Shown: positions 36,011 through 45,579, counted from the first letter of the stretch. The stretch: 64,000 bases of DNA from Bacteroidota bacterium (GCA_005882315.1 VBAR01000001.1:62001-126000); one strand, 5' to 3'. Notes: a model not told the origin generated them from the letters alone. Program-made: numbers and translations.

Positions 36011-37960
36011 ATGCAGAAACTGTCCTTAACCACCTGTTTACTGTTAATTCAACTGTCATTTACTTATTCGCAAAACAAACTGGCTTTGTTGGTGGAAATA
36101 GGTACATACCCAACTGAAAGCAGGCTACGCCCCATTGCATCTGTCTCTGATATTAAGTTCATAAAAGCGGGTTTATTAAAAAACGGGTTCCCATTAAAGA
36201 ATATTGATTCTCTTATAAATTCAAAAGCTACAAAGATTGCTATTCTAAATAAACTGAATGCATTGGCTGTAAAAGCAAAGAAAGATGATATTGTAGTAAT
36301 TCATTTTGGATGCCATGGTCAGCAAATCCGTGATCAGCGTACCATAGAAACAGGTAAGGATGAAGATGACGGTTATGACGAAGCACTGCTTCCGTATGAT
36401 GCAAAAGGATTTTATAACCCAATAAAATATAAAGGCGAAAATCACCTTAGAGATGACGACCTGGTTGTACCACTTAACAACATTCGTAAAAAAATTGGTA
36501 TGGGTGGCAGCTTATTAATTTTAATTGATGCCTGTCACTCGGGTACCGGCACACGAGAAGAAAATTTTCCAACTTTCAGGGGCGAGCCAATTCCATTTAC
36601 AGATCCCGAAAATCCGTTTGATCCTTCTGACATTTCAGATATTGATAACAAAGGCAGTTTTTTTGATGACCCCAAAGACAGCGCTTCCAATATGGTTGTA
36701 ATCAGTGGCTCTGGCCCACACCAGGTAAATAAACAAATGCTGATAGACCATGAAGAAGTTGGCTCATTATCCTATTCATTTTATAAAGCGATTACTGAGA
36801 TGCCCGCTGGGGCCGATTATAATTTATTGTTCCAGAAAATGAAAGCTTTTATTCAATCGGTAATTCCTGATCAGTTACCGATGATAGAAGGAAACGAAAA
36901 CCAGTTAATCTTCAGTGGTAAATATTCAACAAAAGAGAAAAAGAATTTTATACATGTTGGACTAAAAATCAATCAGCCGGAAATTGGCGATTCCGTATTT
37001 ACCCTTGCTCTTGGGCTGATGGATAATTTATCGGCAGGGATGACAGGAAAATTATACCAGCCCGGCAAAGATGAACCTGTTGCCAGTTTTACGATCAGAA
37101 GAACGGACCACTTCAATAGCATTGGAGTAGCTGAAAAAATTCTTAAAAAAGATGAACTGTATGAAGCCCGATTTACTGAAGAAAACTACGGAAGCCTGCA
37201 TAGCAATATAAAATTTAATAACGCAAAACCGGTATTAGAAAAAAATCTTAAACAATTTCTTTCCCAGTATAGTTTTATCCGGTTTTCCGACCAGGCTGAT
37301 TTTATTTTTGAAAATGACAAAACACCAATACTCAAGGACCGGAATAAAAAAATTATCTGGACAGGTTCAGAAAGCGATGCTGATACGCTGGCAACTGATG
37401 ACAAAAAAAACATGGTTGCCGGAATTAAAAATGCATTACGAATAAAATATCTCCGCACTTTGCCAGATGGAGGTGATTTGTCAAATGTAGTTTCCGCTGA
37501 ACTGAAAACTGATAAGCCCGGCAACCCTGCTGAAAACTTAATACTTAACAGTGGAGATCTACTTACCTTGAAAATAAATAACAATAGCAGCCAGAGCCTG
37601 TTTTATACTGTGCTGGATATTTACCCGGATGATCGGGTAGAGGTTTTATATCCGACAGCAGGAAAAGAGCCACAGGATTACAGGATTGAAAAAAACAGTT
37701 TTGTAGAAAGAAGATTACGGGTAAGTGCCGGCACACCAACAGGAGTTGAGTTTTATAAAATAATTGTTTCTAAGGAACCGATGGATTTAAGGGCTGTGTT
37801 TGAGAAAAAAATCACAAGAGACAATATGCAATCGTTTCAAACTGTACTGGATGATTTGTTTAATGAAAAACAGGGAAAGGCTGCAACAAGAGCTGATGTT
37901 TCAAGCATTAAGGCAGAAGAAATCGGGATCACTAGCGTTAGCTTTACTATTAAACAGTAA
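36011..37960 (+). CDS. Exported metacaspase-like protease with DUF4384-like C-terminal domain
   Basis: The 649 residues start with a signal peptide (LTTCLLLIQLSFTYS), so the protease works outside the cytoplasm. Residues ~22-305 form a caspase/metacaspase p20-like domain: H102 in HFGCHGQQ and C175 in LIDACHSGTG make the dyad, and an acidic segment GKDEDDGYDEALLPYD resembles the metacaspase substrate/calcium region. Residues ~320-420 look beta-rich. The C-terminal part (around 510-620, GDLLTLKINNNSSQSLFY, then VLDIYPDDRVEVLYP) fits a DUF4384-type domain, often found fused to bacterial caspases. The next gene starts 12 bases after the stop. Both dyad residues are intact, so activity is likely; target unknown. 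Confidence 0.88.
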   Translation: MQKLSLTTCLLLIQLSFTYSQNKLALLVEIGTYPTESRLRPIASVSDIKFIKAGLLKNGFPLKNIDSLINSKATKIAILNKLNALAVKAKKDDIVVIHFGCHGQQIRDQRTIETGKDEDDGYDEALLPYDAKGFYNPIKYKGENHLRDDDLVVPLNNIRKKIGMGGSLLILIDACHSGTGTREENFPTFRGEPIPFTDPENPFDPSDISDIDNKGSFFDDPKDSASNMVVISGSGPHQVNKQMLIDHEEVGSLSYSFYKAITEMPAGADYNLLFQKMKAFIQSVIPDQLPMIEGNENQLIFSGKYSTKEKKNFIHVGLKINQPEIGDSVFTLALGLMDNLSAGMTGKLYQPGKDEPVASFTIRRTDHFNSIGVAEKILKKDELYEARFTEENYGSLHSNIKFNNAKPVLEKNLKQFLSQYSFIRFSDQADFIFENDKTPILKDRNKKIIWTGSESDADTLATDDKKNMVAGIKNALRIKYLRTLPDGGDLSNVVSAELKTDKPGNPAENLILNSGDLLTLKINNNSSQSLFYTVLDIYPDDRVEVLYPTAGKEPQDYRIEKNSFVERRLRVSAGTPTGVEFYKIIVSKEPMDLRAVFEKKITRDNMQSFQTVLDDLFNEKQGKAATRADVSSIKAEEIGITSVSFTIKQ

Positions 37961-37972
37961 TAATATTATCAA

Positions 37973-40900
37973 TTGAATTCAATTTTTAAAAAATATTATC
38001 TCTTCCTCCAATTTCTTTTGATTAGTGCATTTGCATCTGCTCAAACGCCTGCTGTTGAGACAGAAGAAAAGGAAATGTGCTTTTCCATCAACGCTATCTA
38101 CAGGGTAAATGACACCATGATTGTTTTTATAGATGAATCCAAGGGCATGGGAGTTCAAATAGGTAATTCGGTAAATGCATTTCATCGTTATCTTAATGTG
38201 AACAGGCAATATAAATTTATTGGTTCCGGCAGAATAGTGAAAGCAGACAGCTTTATTGCTGCGCTGGTAAAACTAAATAAGCTTGCAGATACACTTCGTA
38301 AGGATGATCTGCTTTCATTAAAACTAAATGTTCCGAAGTTAGCTTACAGGAGCCTATTCTCAGAACTGGCGTTTAATAATATATTTTTTTTCGACAATGA
38401 TAATAAACCTTTTTATGATTTATCCAACTTATATTATGCCGACAATAAGCATAAAGAAGATTCAATATTTTCAATAATGCTGAACAACTTGCATAACAGG
38501 TATTTAAACATAAAGGACAGAACGGATTTAGATGAGTCAACAACACGAAAGATTAAAGGAGGAAGGTATTCAGGAAAATCATCTCTTGAAATGTACCGGG
38601 ATGTTAAAAGAGAAGACCTCGAAAGTTTTTTGCTTTTTATATTCTCTCATCCTGAACCATATAAAGGCGCAGCAAATAAACTAACAAGTCAATTTAATGG
38701 CTGGATAATATTTGGGGCACCCTATAGTCCCGACGAAGTAAAAAAAGCGTTGTTCCCTGTTTATAAAAACAAAGCACTGCTTTTAAAAAAGCTTCCCGTT
38801 TATAAACAGGATATTATTAACCAAGCCTATTGCTCGATATTTGCTAAAGAAATTGAACAAATAATTGCAGCTGGTAAACTTACTGATGCTGCGGAGCTGA
38901 CTAATTTTATAAAAACGCTGGCTTATGCACTTAATGACACAAGCGGTAAAGCACTTTCCTGGCTATTCGAAACAGAAATAACCCACAAACAGGATAGATA
39001 TGATATTGCCGTTATTCTATGCGACTCTGCAATAAAATATTCTGTATTGGCAAATAATTCTGAATATGAGCTTGCTGCTATTTCAAAAAAAATATTTTGT
39101 CTTTTTAAATTATTACAGTTCACAGCATCTAAAAAATTGATACAGGAATTTGAAAAAAAAATCATTGAATACAGGTCCAAAGTGCCTGAATCTGTATATA
39201 ACAGCAACTGGAAAAATAGATACGAATATGAAGGCAGTATATATTATGCAGAAGGCAATTATGATCTTGCGCTTAAATCCTACGGACAACTGATTGAATT
39301 AAATAAAGGAATAAACAGTTATGAGTCAATAAAAAAAAATGCTGAATACTTTACATATATTGGCCGTGTAAATAACGACCAGGGAAAACCATCAATGGCA
39401 CTGGATTCATTTACAAAAGCTGCATTTATTTACAGGCGAAATCGTGATACGCTGAATTGGGCTAAGGTTCAAAATGATATGGCATATAGCTATTACAAAT
39501 TGGCCAATTATCGTAAAAGCATAGCTTATTGCGATTCTGCTTTTGAAAATTTATTACGATTCAATGACTCTAACGACGCCGGCTATTCTAAATCTTTACG
39601 GGGAAGCTGTTATTGGGAAATGAGTAATTATGATTCTGCCGTAATTGCTCACAAGGAATCTATCGTATTAAGGGAAAAAGCAAATAACCTTTCGGGCCAG
39701 GCACAATCATGGAAAAGTATTGGTGAATTATATTTATTGAGTGGCGAAAAAAACAAGGCTTTGTTTGCTTATGATTCTGCTGCTGTGTTCTATCAACAGT
39801 TAAAAGACAGCTCCGGGCTTGCTGAAACCTACAATAAAAAAGGAAATGTTTTCTATAATGATGAAAACAATAAAAAAGCAGTCGAGTTTTTTGAAAAAGC
39901 AAAAGGGATAAATAGTAAAGCCACGGTAGAGGCCTTATATAATCTCGGCAATGCATGGTCTGAGATAGATTCAGTTAAAGCACGTTATTATTTTACCGAA
40001 TGCAGCAAGTTAAGCGACAATACAAAAAACACTGCTTATCTTTTTGATGCAACAAGGTCGCTGGCAAATCTTGCGTACCGCACAAATAATATTGCAGCAG
40101 GTGATAAGCTATATATAAAATGCCTTGATTTAAGTAAACAATTAAATACTGCACAGAGTTATGGGGATTGTCTTTCATTAAAAGCTTATGGTTTTAAAAC
40201 ACAATTGCAATTAGACAGTGCATTACAATATTATAACCAGGCAATGCAGGTTTTTGATACGGTAAGTCAGTCTGGTGTAATCTGGCAGTTATATAGTATC
40301 GCTGAAGTAAATATTTCAATGGGTAATTTTTTAAAAGCAAAAGAAGTTTATAACAAGGCAACCAGGCTAGCGCAAATGAGCAACAATAGTATTGCCCTTG
40401 GATCTATATTAGGAGCAACTTCTTTTTTATATGGTCTCAATGGCGAGTTTGAAGAAGGATTAAGAAACAATGATAGTGCCCTCGCAATTTTTAAAAGATC
40501 GGGTAATATATTACGTTTAGCGAACACCTATCTATCCAGGGGCACCCTCTATAAAAGCATGGGCGATTATAACAAATCAATTAATGCTTTTCTAGTCGCT
40601 GATAGCATATATGTCGATCAACAAGCAGTAGAATACAGAGATGCTGTTTCTACAAATATTGGTGTAACTTATTTTACCCAGTACGATTATGTAAATGCAC
40701 TTAAATACCACAGGCTGGCATTAACTCAGCTAAAAAAAGGGGTAATTGATGAAAGCTATCTTTTGGGTAAAGGAAATATTGGAGAAGATTTATTCTATTT
40801 GAAAAAATACAGCGAAGCCGAAAAGGAATTGCTGGAAGTTTACCCGGTTACAAAAGGAAAAAAATTGCACCGGGTTGCATCAGGCATGGCACTTTGCCTC

Positions 40901-42730
40901 GGTAAATTGTATTACGAAACAAAAAAAACCGACAAATCAATTGATTATTTTTTATATGCTGCCGAATATGCAAACAGCAGTGGTGAAAAAGAAAAAGCAA
41001 TTGAAGCATTAAACTTTTTAGGTCAAATCAATAAAGACAAAGGCAAAACGGAAGATGCTGAAGATGATTTTAGAAAAGCCATTGCCATTACAATTGAATA
41101 TAAAATTGCGCTGGGATGGGAACCTTTTTATCAATTGGGGCTACTGTTTTATACAAAAAACAAATATGATAGCGCCATACAATATTTTAAAAAAGCAGTT
41201 GAGCTGCTTAATAAAAATTCAGAAAATTTATACGGAGGTGAAGAAGCTTTAAAAATTTTTAATAATGATCCGAAAAAATCCGACCTCTATAATAAGATCA
41301 CATTTTCTTACTACAACCTTGGCAATATCGATCAGGCCTGGGCTTATGCGAACAGAAGCAATATTGCAGGTTTGAAAGAATTGTCGGGTACATTATCTTC
41401 TTCATCCAATAACGAAGAAAAAAACGAAGCCTTAAAAAAATTGCTTGCTTTTCAGCAATCTAAAAAGGCACTGGAAAGCACACTGGAAAAACAGGATGGA
41501 TCGGCAAAAGAAGAAACCCTGAAAAAAATAGAGATTGTAGAAGCTGATTATAATAATTTCCTGGAGGATGTTGTGCAAAAATACCCCGAGTTAAGTATTT
41601 ACTTCAGCAAATCAAATGCAGATGAATTTAATAATTATAAAGCCAAGTTGCCAGAAGATGTAGCAGTATTGTTATACTTACTCAACAATAATACACTAAT
41701 GATATTCTCTTTAACACGAGAAAATCTTTCTGTAGATACAATGACACTTGATATAAGCTCTAAAGTGAAAACATTTATTGAAGCAATAAAAAACACATCA
41801 AAGACAACGGGTACCGGGCCATTAACGCTAAGATCCGAACCGATAGATGAAGACAAACCTGCAGGCAATATTGAATTTAAAGATCTTTCAAATCAATTGT
41901 ACAATATACTCATCAAAACCATATCAGATAAAATAATCGGCAAAAAAAAGCTATGCATTATTCCTACCGGCGTATTTAGCAATATGCCTTTTCAATGTCT
42001 TGGCACAAAGACAACTAATAACGGTTTTAAATTTTTAATAGAGGACTATAATGTTTTTTACACGAATAAAATGTCGATATTTAATAATGCTGAAAACGAA
42101 ATTGTAAAAACAACAAACCTTACATCTTTTGCAGCATTTGGTGTACCGGATGCAGTACTGAGTTTCAATATAACTGAAGTAAAAGAAATCGGGAAGATTG
42201 TAGGCTCGGATTCCACCGTGTATACAGATGCAAGGGCTACCGAAAGCATGGCTAAGCAAAGCCTGCGTAATAAAAAATATATACATTTTGCCACACATGG
42301 CGTATTAAACTATTCATCAGATTATTCGCAATCATATCTTAAATTATTACCCGATAAAGACACCAGTAATGGTAATAACGGGCAATTAACTATGCGGGAA
42401 ATTCAATCGCTTGGAATCAAAGATTGCAATATGGTAATACTATCTGCATGCCAGACAGCCGTAAGTAAACAGTTGGTAAAGGGCTGGAATATTTCACCGG
42501 CCAACTCCTTCCTGGTTAGTAATGTAAAAACAGTTGTTGCCAGTTTATGGAAAGTTGCTGATGAGCCTACAGGATTATTAATGCAATATTTTTATGAAAA
42601 TCTTTCGTCCCCTGCATCAATGGAGAAAGCAGAAGCATTAAGACAGGCGCAAATAAAACTAAGCCAGGATAAACGTTTTACCCATCCGAATTACTGGGGT
42701 GCATTTGCAATGTATGGCGACTGGAGATAA
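37973..42730 (+). CDS. Exported giant TPR-CHAT protein (caspase-clan protease fused to tetratricopeptide array)
   Basis: The 1585 residues start from TTG at 37973 (an in-frame stop lies three codons upstream), giving a signal peptide (FLQFLLISAFASAQ). Residues ~30-400 form a unique region. From ~420 to ~1130 there are many tetratricopeptide-like repeats (such as AEGNYDLALKSYGQLIELN and LNLGQ-type variants) with a spacing near 40. A coiled coil follows (~1145-1195), then a CHAT domain (~1260-1585) with H1442 in HFATHG and C1493 in LSACQTA; the end SLWKVAD...YWGAFAMYGDW is typical. TPR-CHAT proteins are separase-like proteases switched on by partner binding to the TPR. Here the protein is exported and linked to a metacaspase, which is unusual. 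Confidence 0.88.
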   Translation: MNSIFKKYYLFLQFLLISAFASAQTPAVETEEKEMCFSINAIYRVNDTMIVFIDESKGMGVQIGNSVNAFHRYLNVNRQYKFIGSGRIVKADSFIAALVKLNKLADTLRKDDLLSLKLNVPKLAYRSLFSELAFNNIFFFDNDNKPFYDLSNLYYADNKHKEDSIFSIMLNNLHNRYLNIKDRTDLDESTTRKIKGGRYSGKSSLEMYRDVKREDLESFLLFIFSHPEPYKGAANKLTSQFNGWIIFGAPYSPDEVKKALFPVYKNKALLLKKLPVYKQDIINQAYCSIFAKEIEQIIAAGKLTDAAELTNFIKTLAYALNDTSGKALSWLFETEITHKQDRYDIAVILCDSAIKYSVLANNSEYELAAISKKIFCLFKLLQFTASKKLIQEFEKKIIEYRSKVPESVYNSNWKNRYEYEGSIYYAEGNYDLALKSYGQLIELNKGINSYESIKKNAEYFTYIGRVNNDQGKPSMALDSFTKAAFIYRRNRDTLNWAKVQNDMAYSYYKLANYRKSIAYCDSAFENLLRFNDSNDAGYSKSLRGSCYWEMSNYDSAVIAHKESIVLREKANNLSGQAQSWKSIGELYLLSGEKNKALFAYDSAAVFYQQLKDSSGLAETYNKKGNVFYNDENNKKAVEFFEKAKGINSKATVEALYNLGNAWSEIDSVKARYYFTECSKLSDNTKNTAYLFDATRSLANLAYRTNNIAAGDKLYIKCLDLSKQLNTAQSYGDCLSLKAYGFKTQLQLDSALQYYNQAMQVFDTVSQSGVIWQLYSIAEVNISMGNFLKAKEVYNKATRLAQMSNNSIALGSILGATSFLYGLNGEFEEGLRNNDSALAIFKRSGNILRLANTYLSRGTLYKSMGDYNKSINAFLVADSIYVDQQAVEYRDAVSTNIGVTYFTQYDYVNALKYHRLALTQLKKGVIDESYLLGKGNIGEDLFYLKKYSEAEKELLEVYPVTKGKKLHRVASGMALCLGKLYYETKKTDKSIDYFLYAAEYANSSGEKEKAIEALNFLGQINKDKGKTEDAEDDFRKAIAITIEYKIALGWEPFYQLGLLFYTKNKYDSAIQYFKKAVELLNKNSENLYGGEEALKIFNNDPKKSDLYNKITFSYYNLGNIDQAWAYANRSNIAGLKELSGTLSSSSNNEEKNEALKKLLAFQQSKKALESTLEKQDGSAKEETLKKIEIVEADYNNFLEDVVQKYPELSIYFSKSNADEFNNYKAKLPEDVAVLLYLLNNNTLMIFSLTRENLSVDTMTLDISSKVKTFIEAIKNTSKTTGTGPLTLRSEPIDEDKPAGNIEFKDLSNQLYNILIKTISDKIIGKKKLCIIPTGVFSNMPFQCLGTKTTNNGFKFLIEDYNVFYTNKMSIFNNAENEIVKTTNLTSFAAFGVPDAVLSFNITEVKEIGKIVGSDSTVYTDARATESMAKQSLRNKKYIHFATHGVLNYSSDYSQSYLKLLPDKDTSNGNNGQLTMREIQSLGIKDCNMVILSACQTAVSKQLVKGWNISPANSFLVSNVKTVVASLWKVADEPTGLLMQYFYENLSSPASMEKAEALRQAQIKLSQDKRFTHPNYWGAFAMYGDWR

Positions 42731-42749
42731 AACAATACGTAGCGTGTAG

Positions 42750-42779
42750 TTGTAAATATTAATTTAATAAATAGTTTTA
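42750..42779 (+). promoter_or_regulatory. Candidate Bacteroidota promoter for the astacin gene
   Basis: TTG (42750-42752), then 19 bases, then TAGTTTTA (42772-42779), close to the TTG-N19-TAnnTTTG consensus, 21 bases before the ATG at 42801. The metalloprotease may therefore have its own promoter in addition to readthrough from the CHAT gene. Confidence 0.5.
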
Positions 42780-42800
42780 CTCAAATTCAAACCACCAAAA

Positions 42801-44174
42801 ATGAAAAAAGCATTAGTTATTTGTTTTCTAGTTACAATTTCCCACGGCCTGGCCTTTTCTCAAAAAATACTGTTTGCAGGTAAAAAACCAATAGGTGCGG
42901 CATGTACCACATTACTTGGAGATCTCATGTTTGCAAAAGTGGATACAACACCTGGCCGGAATGTAGCCGACAACTATAAAGCATGGGAAAACGGCGATAC
43001 TATATTGGTCAAATTTTTTGACAACAGTGGAAGCCCGGCAATGAGACAGCGGATAATGCGATATGCAAAAGAGTGGGAATTATATGGCAATATCACACTT
43101 AAGTTTGTAACCGACTACGCACCGGTTACTAATATCCGGGTAAAACTAGGAAGCAAGTTTGATTCACTTGGGCACAATTCACTGGTTGGTGTAGATTGTA
43201 ATAAAAGCCCGCAAACTAAGCAAACAATGAACCTGGACACCAGTGATTTTTTTGATGCTGATTATTATGTAAAAGAAATCCAGGACAAAGGCCCGTTTTA
43301 TCAATACCTGGTAAATAAGAATACCAACTTTGATACCTATACCTATTCGCAATTATATGCTGACCTGGTTTACTATCCTTCTTCCAATAAAAAATACCTC
43401 GATAATCTGATGCGGGGAACTACATTACATGAGTTCGGGCATGCATTAGGACTATTACATGAACAAAGTTTCCCCGGTGCTATTAAATGGAACAGGGATA
43501 CCATTTATAAACACTATTGGCAAAACTACCATTGGGCTAAAGCTAAAGTTGATTTCAATGTATTGGAAACAAGTGACCAGTTTTTCACCAACGGTACAGT
43601 ATATGACCCTAAATCGATCATGCACTATTCAGTAGAATCATGGCAAACAACAGACGGATATTCACTCGTTGAATCGAATGAAATTTCGCAGGGAGACAAG
43701 AATATTATTGCAGCTTTATATCCAAAATATTCCAAAGTATCAGCATTGGCTGTTCCCAAAGTAATCATTTCAAATTTCACCCGGCTGGAGGTAAAGAATG
43801 ATGATGTTGCCAAAACACTTTTAATACGTCCCACTTTTGACATAAAGACCGGTGCCAAACTTGCCAATGCCTATTTTGTTGCCAGGTTAACAACTGAAGA
43901 TGGCATGCATTATCTTTCTACAACCAGTACTTTATATAACTGGGGTGGTTATGCAGCCACATATGCAAGGATGAACCTGCTGCCCAATACAAAAGCCAGT
44001 TACAATAACCTGGTAAAAAATCTTGAGTTAAATTTCCCTTACGACCAGATGCCGGATCTGAAAGGAAAAAATTTCAAGGTGGAATTCACGGTTTACCAGG
44101 ATAATGCAGCCAGCGGTAAGCTTGACAAGCTGGTGTATTATTCGTTATCATCGCCTTTGAGTATTGTGAGATAA
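42801..44174 (+). CDS. Exported astacin-like (M12A-type) zinc metalloprotease
   Basis: The 457 residues start with a signal peptide (VICFLVTISHGLAFS). Residues 210-221 read HEFGHALGLLHE, the full metzincin/astacin motif HExxHxxGxxHE with zinc ligands H210, H214 and H220; SIMHYS (M274, Y276) is the Met-turn with the extra astacin tyrosine. The catalytic part covers about 60-310 and a beta-rich C-terminal domain (~315-457) follows. No T9SS-type sorting tail is evident. It lies 70 bases after the TPR-CHAT gene. Zymogen control is not obvious, but C35 in GAACTTLLG could in principle cover the zinc. Confidence 0.9.
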   Translation: MKKALVICFLVTISHGLAFSQKILFAGKKPIGAACTTLLGDLMFAKVDTTPGRNVADNYKAWENGDTILVKFFDNSGSPAMRQRIMRYAKEWELYGNITLKFVTDYAPVTNIRVKLGSKFDSLGHNSLVGVDCNKSPQTKQTMNLDTSDFFDADYYVKEIQDKGPFYQYLVNKNTNFDTYTYSQLYADLVYYPSSNKKYLDNLMRGTTLHEFGHALGLLHEQSFPGAIKWNRDTIYKHYWQNYHWAKAKVDFNVLETSDQFFTNGTVYDPKSIMHYSVESWQTTDGYSLVESNEISQGDKNIIAALYPKYSKVSALAVPKVIISNFTRLEVKNDDVAKTLLIRPTFDIKTGAKLANAYFVARLTTEDGMHYLSTTSTLYNWGGYAATYARMNLLPNTKASYNNLVKNLELNFPYDQMPDLKGKNFKVEFTVYQDNAASGKLDKLVYYSLSSPLSIVR

Positions 44175-44221
44175 GAAAGCTGCTGGATTTATTTGTTCGT
44201 CAGTTTATATTTTGTTTCATT

Positions 44222-44271
44222 AAAAATAAGTATGCAAAAGATCCTAATCTTTCTTGCATACTTATTTTTTT
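44222..44271 (+). terminator. Intrinsic terminator of the astacin gene
   Basis: Long stem AATAAGTATGCAA/TTGCATACTTATT (13 bp or more) followed by TTTTTTTG. It marks the end of the astacin transcript and separates it from the L,D-transpeptidase-like gene. Confidence 0.9.
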
Positions 44272-44373
44272 GTGCCAATTGCTTTTCACAACAACACCTA
44301 AAAAGAATGAAGTAATTTATCTTTCATTTTTTTTAACCAATCATTCAAAAATCATAGCTATGGATTTTCGTTA

Positions 44374-44399
44374 GTTAAGCATCTCTCCTTTTGCTTAAC
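44374..44399 (+). promoter_or_regulatory. Small hairpin immediately upstream of the L,D-transpeptidase-like gene
   Basis: GTTAAGC (44374-44380) pairs with GCTTAAC (44393-44399), ending 8 bases before the ATG at 44408. It could influence ribosome access or be an operator; nothing more can be said. Confidence 0.3.
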
Positions 44400-44407
44400 C
44401 AACTTAT

Positions 44408-45049
44408 ATGCTGAAACCACGCAATCTCCTCATTCTTTTTATCCTGATCTTATCGTTTTCATGGTTTAGTTCTTCCGGTATCTGGAAAAGAACAAAGGCT
44501 GTTCATTTCAATAGCCCGGAGAAAAAAAGAGCAATTTCAAATTCAACATTCGAGGCATTAAAAGTAAAAGTGGAAGAAGCTAAAATATTTATTAAAAACA
44601 AATCATACAATGAACAGATCTGTTTTTTAATTGACATGAGTTTACCCTCAGGCCAGAACAGGTTTTTCGTTTATGATTTAAAAAAAGATACAATTAAGAA
44701 TGCCGGCGTAGTTACACATGGCCGCTGCAATCAAAACTGGCTAGAAGGAAGGAAATACAGTAATGAACCCGGTTGCGGTTGTACCTCTTTGGGTAAATAT
44801 AAAATCGCCAACTCGTATTATGGCAGATTTGGATTGGCCTACAAACTTCATGGCCTTGATAAAACAAACAGCAATGCTTTTAAAAGATTTGTTGTATTGC
44901 ATTCACATGAGTGTGTACCGGAAACAGAGATCAAAGATGATATCTGCCAAAGTGATGGATGCCCAACAGTGGCTCCCGGTTATTTACAACAACTGAAACC
45001 CATCATTGATGAATCTACAAAGCCAGTATTGCTTTGGATCTATGAATAA
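44408..45049 (+). CDS. Murein L,D-transpeptidase catalytic-domain family protein (YkuD-like)
   Basis: The 213 residues have an N-terminal hydrophobic signal/anchor (LLILFILILSFSWF), placing the protein in the periplasm or outer envelope. It fits the YkuD_2-type family: FLIDMSLPSGQNRFFVYDL, GCGCTSLGKYKI, and the active-site region VVLHSHECVPETEI through SDGCPTVAPGYL, with C185 as candidate nucleophile and H165/H167 nearby. Extra cysteines (CNQN, GCGC, HEC, DDIC) are unusual and may form disulfides. Family members are predicted to cross-link or trim peptidoglycan. It follows the protease cluster but is separated from it by a terminator, so common regulation is uncertain. Confidence 0.83.
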   Translation: MLKPRNLLILFILILSFSWFSSSGIWKRTKAVHFNSPEKKRAISNSTFEALKVKVEEAKIFIKNKSYNEQICFLIDMSLPSGQNRFFVYDLKKDTIKNAGVVTHGRCNQNWLEGRKYSNEPGCGCTSLGKYKIANSYYGRFGLAYKLHGLDKTNSNAFKRFVVLHSHECVPETEIKDDICQSDGCPTVAPGYLQQLKPIIDESTKPVLLWIYE

Positions 45050-45053
45050 AAAA

Positions 45054-45078
45054 ATCCCGTTCAAGTTCTGAACGGGAT
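45054..45078. terminator. Bidirectional intrinsic terminator
   Basis: Stem ATCCCGTTCA/TGAACGGGAT (10 bp, 5-base loop) between convergent genes. The minus-strand copy is followed by TTTTTTTA and the plus-strand side by ATATTTTATTT, so it can serve both osmC and the transpeptidase-like gene. Confidence 0.9.
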
Positions 45079-45101
45079 CGATATTTTATTTCTAAAGTTT
45101 A

Positions 45102-45560
45102 TTAAGCTTCTTCTCCACCACCACTAGCTTCTTCCTGGGCTTTAAAGCTTTTTACGATCTGTGCATTCATTGTTTGTTCGCAATTAAGCACTTTACCTAC
45201 CGGGCAAGTTGTTTTAGCTTCTTCAGCATACTGGGGGAAATTTTTTGCTCTCAGTTTCGGCACCTTTGCTTTTACTTCCAAATGACTGTTGGTGATAGTA
45301 CCATTCTCCAATGTAACAGTACAGGTAGTTTCGATACGGCTTGGTGTAAAACCAGCAGCTCCTAATACAAAACTTAATTTCATTGAAAAACAACCCGCAT
45401 GTGCAGCGGCTATTAATTCTTCAGGGTTTGTATTGGTTCCGTCTTCGAAACGGCTGCGGTATTCGTAAGCTTTATTCTTGATCACTTTTGATTGTGTGAT
45501 CAGTTTTCCGCTTCCTTCTTTACCTGAGCCTTTCCAGTTGGCTGTTGCAGATCTTTTCAT
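45102..45560 (-). CDS. osmC: OsmC/Ohr-family peroxide reductase
   Basis: OsmC proteins reduce organic hydroperoxides with two redox cysteines. With the start at 45560 (MKRSATANWKGSGKEG) there are 152 residues, including HAGCFSMKLS (first cysteine) and TTCPVGKVL (second cysteine), both expected. An in-frame ATG at 45611 would overlap the end of scpA by 32 bases and add 17 Asn/Lys-rich residues unlike the family. The acidic Gly/Glu-rich tail (EEASGGGEEA) is an odd extension. It lies 19 bases after scpA and is probably cotranscribed. Confidence 0.92.
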   Translation of the reverse strand: MKRSATANWKGSGKEGSGKLITQSKVIKNKAYEYRSRFEDGTNTNPEELIAAAHAGCFSMKLSFVLGAAGFTPSRIETTCTVTLENGTITNSHLEVKAKVPKLRAKNFPQYAEEAKTTCPVGKVLNCEQTMNAQIVKSFKAQEEASGGGEEA

Positions 45561-45579
45561 AATGTAATTTTTAAAATTA

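Noticed and set aside
36011-42730. A type III-E CRISPR (Craspase) system because of the TPR-CHAT protein
   Set aside because: No gRAMP/Cas7-11, Cas1/Cas2 or repeat array is in the window, and the CHAT protein has a signal peptide.
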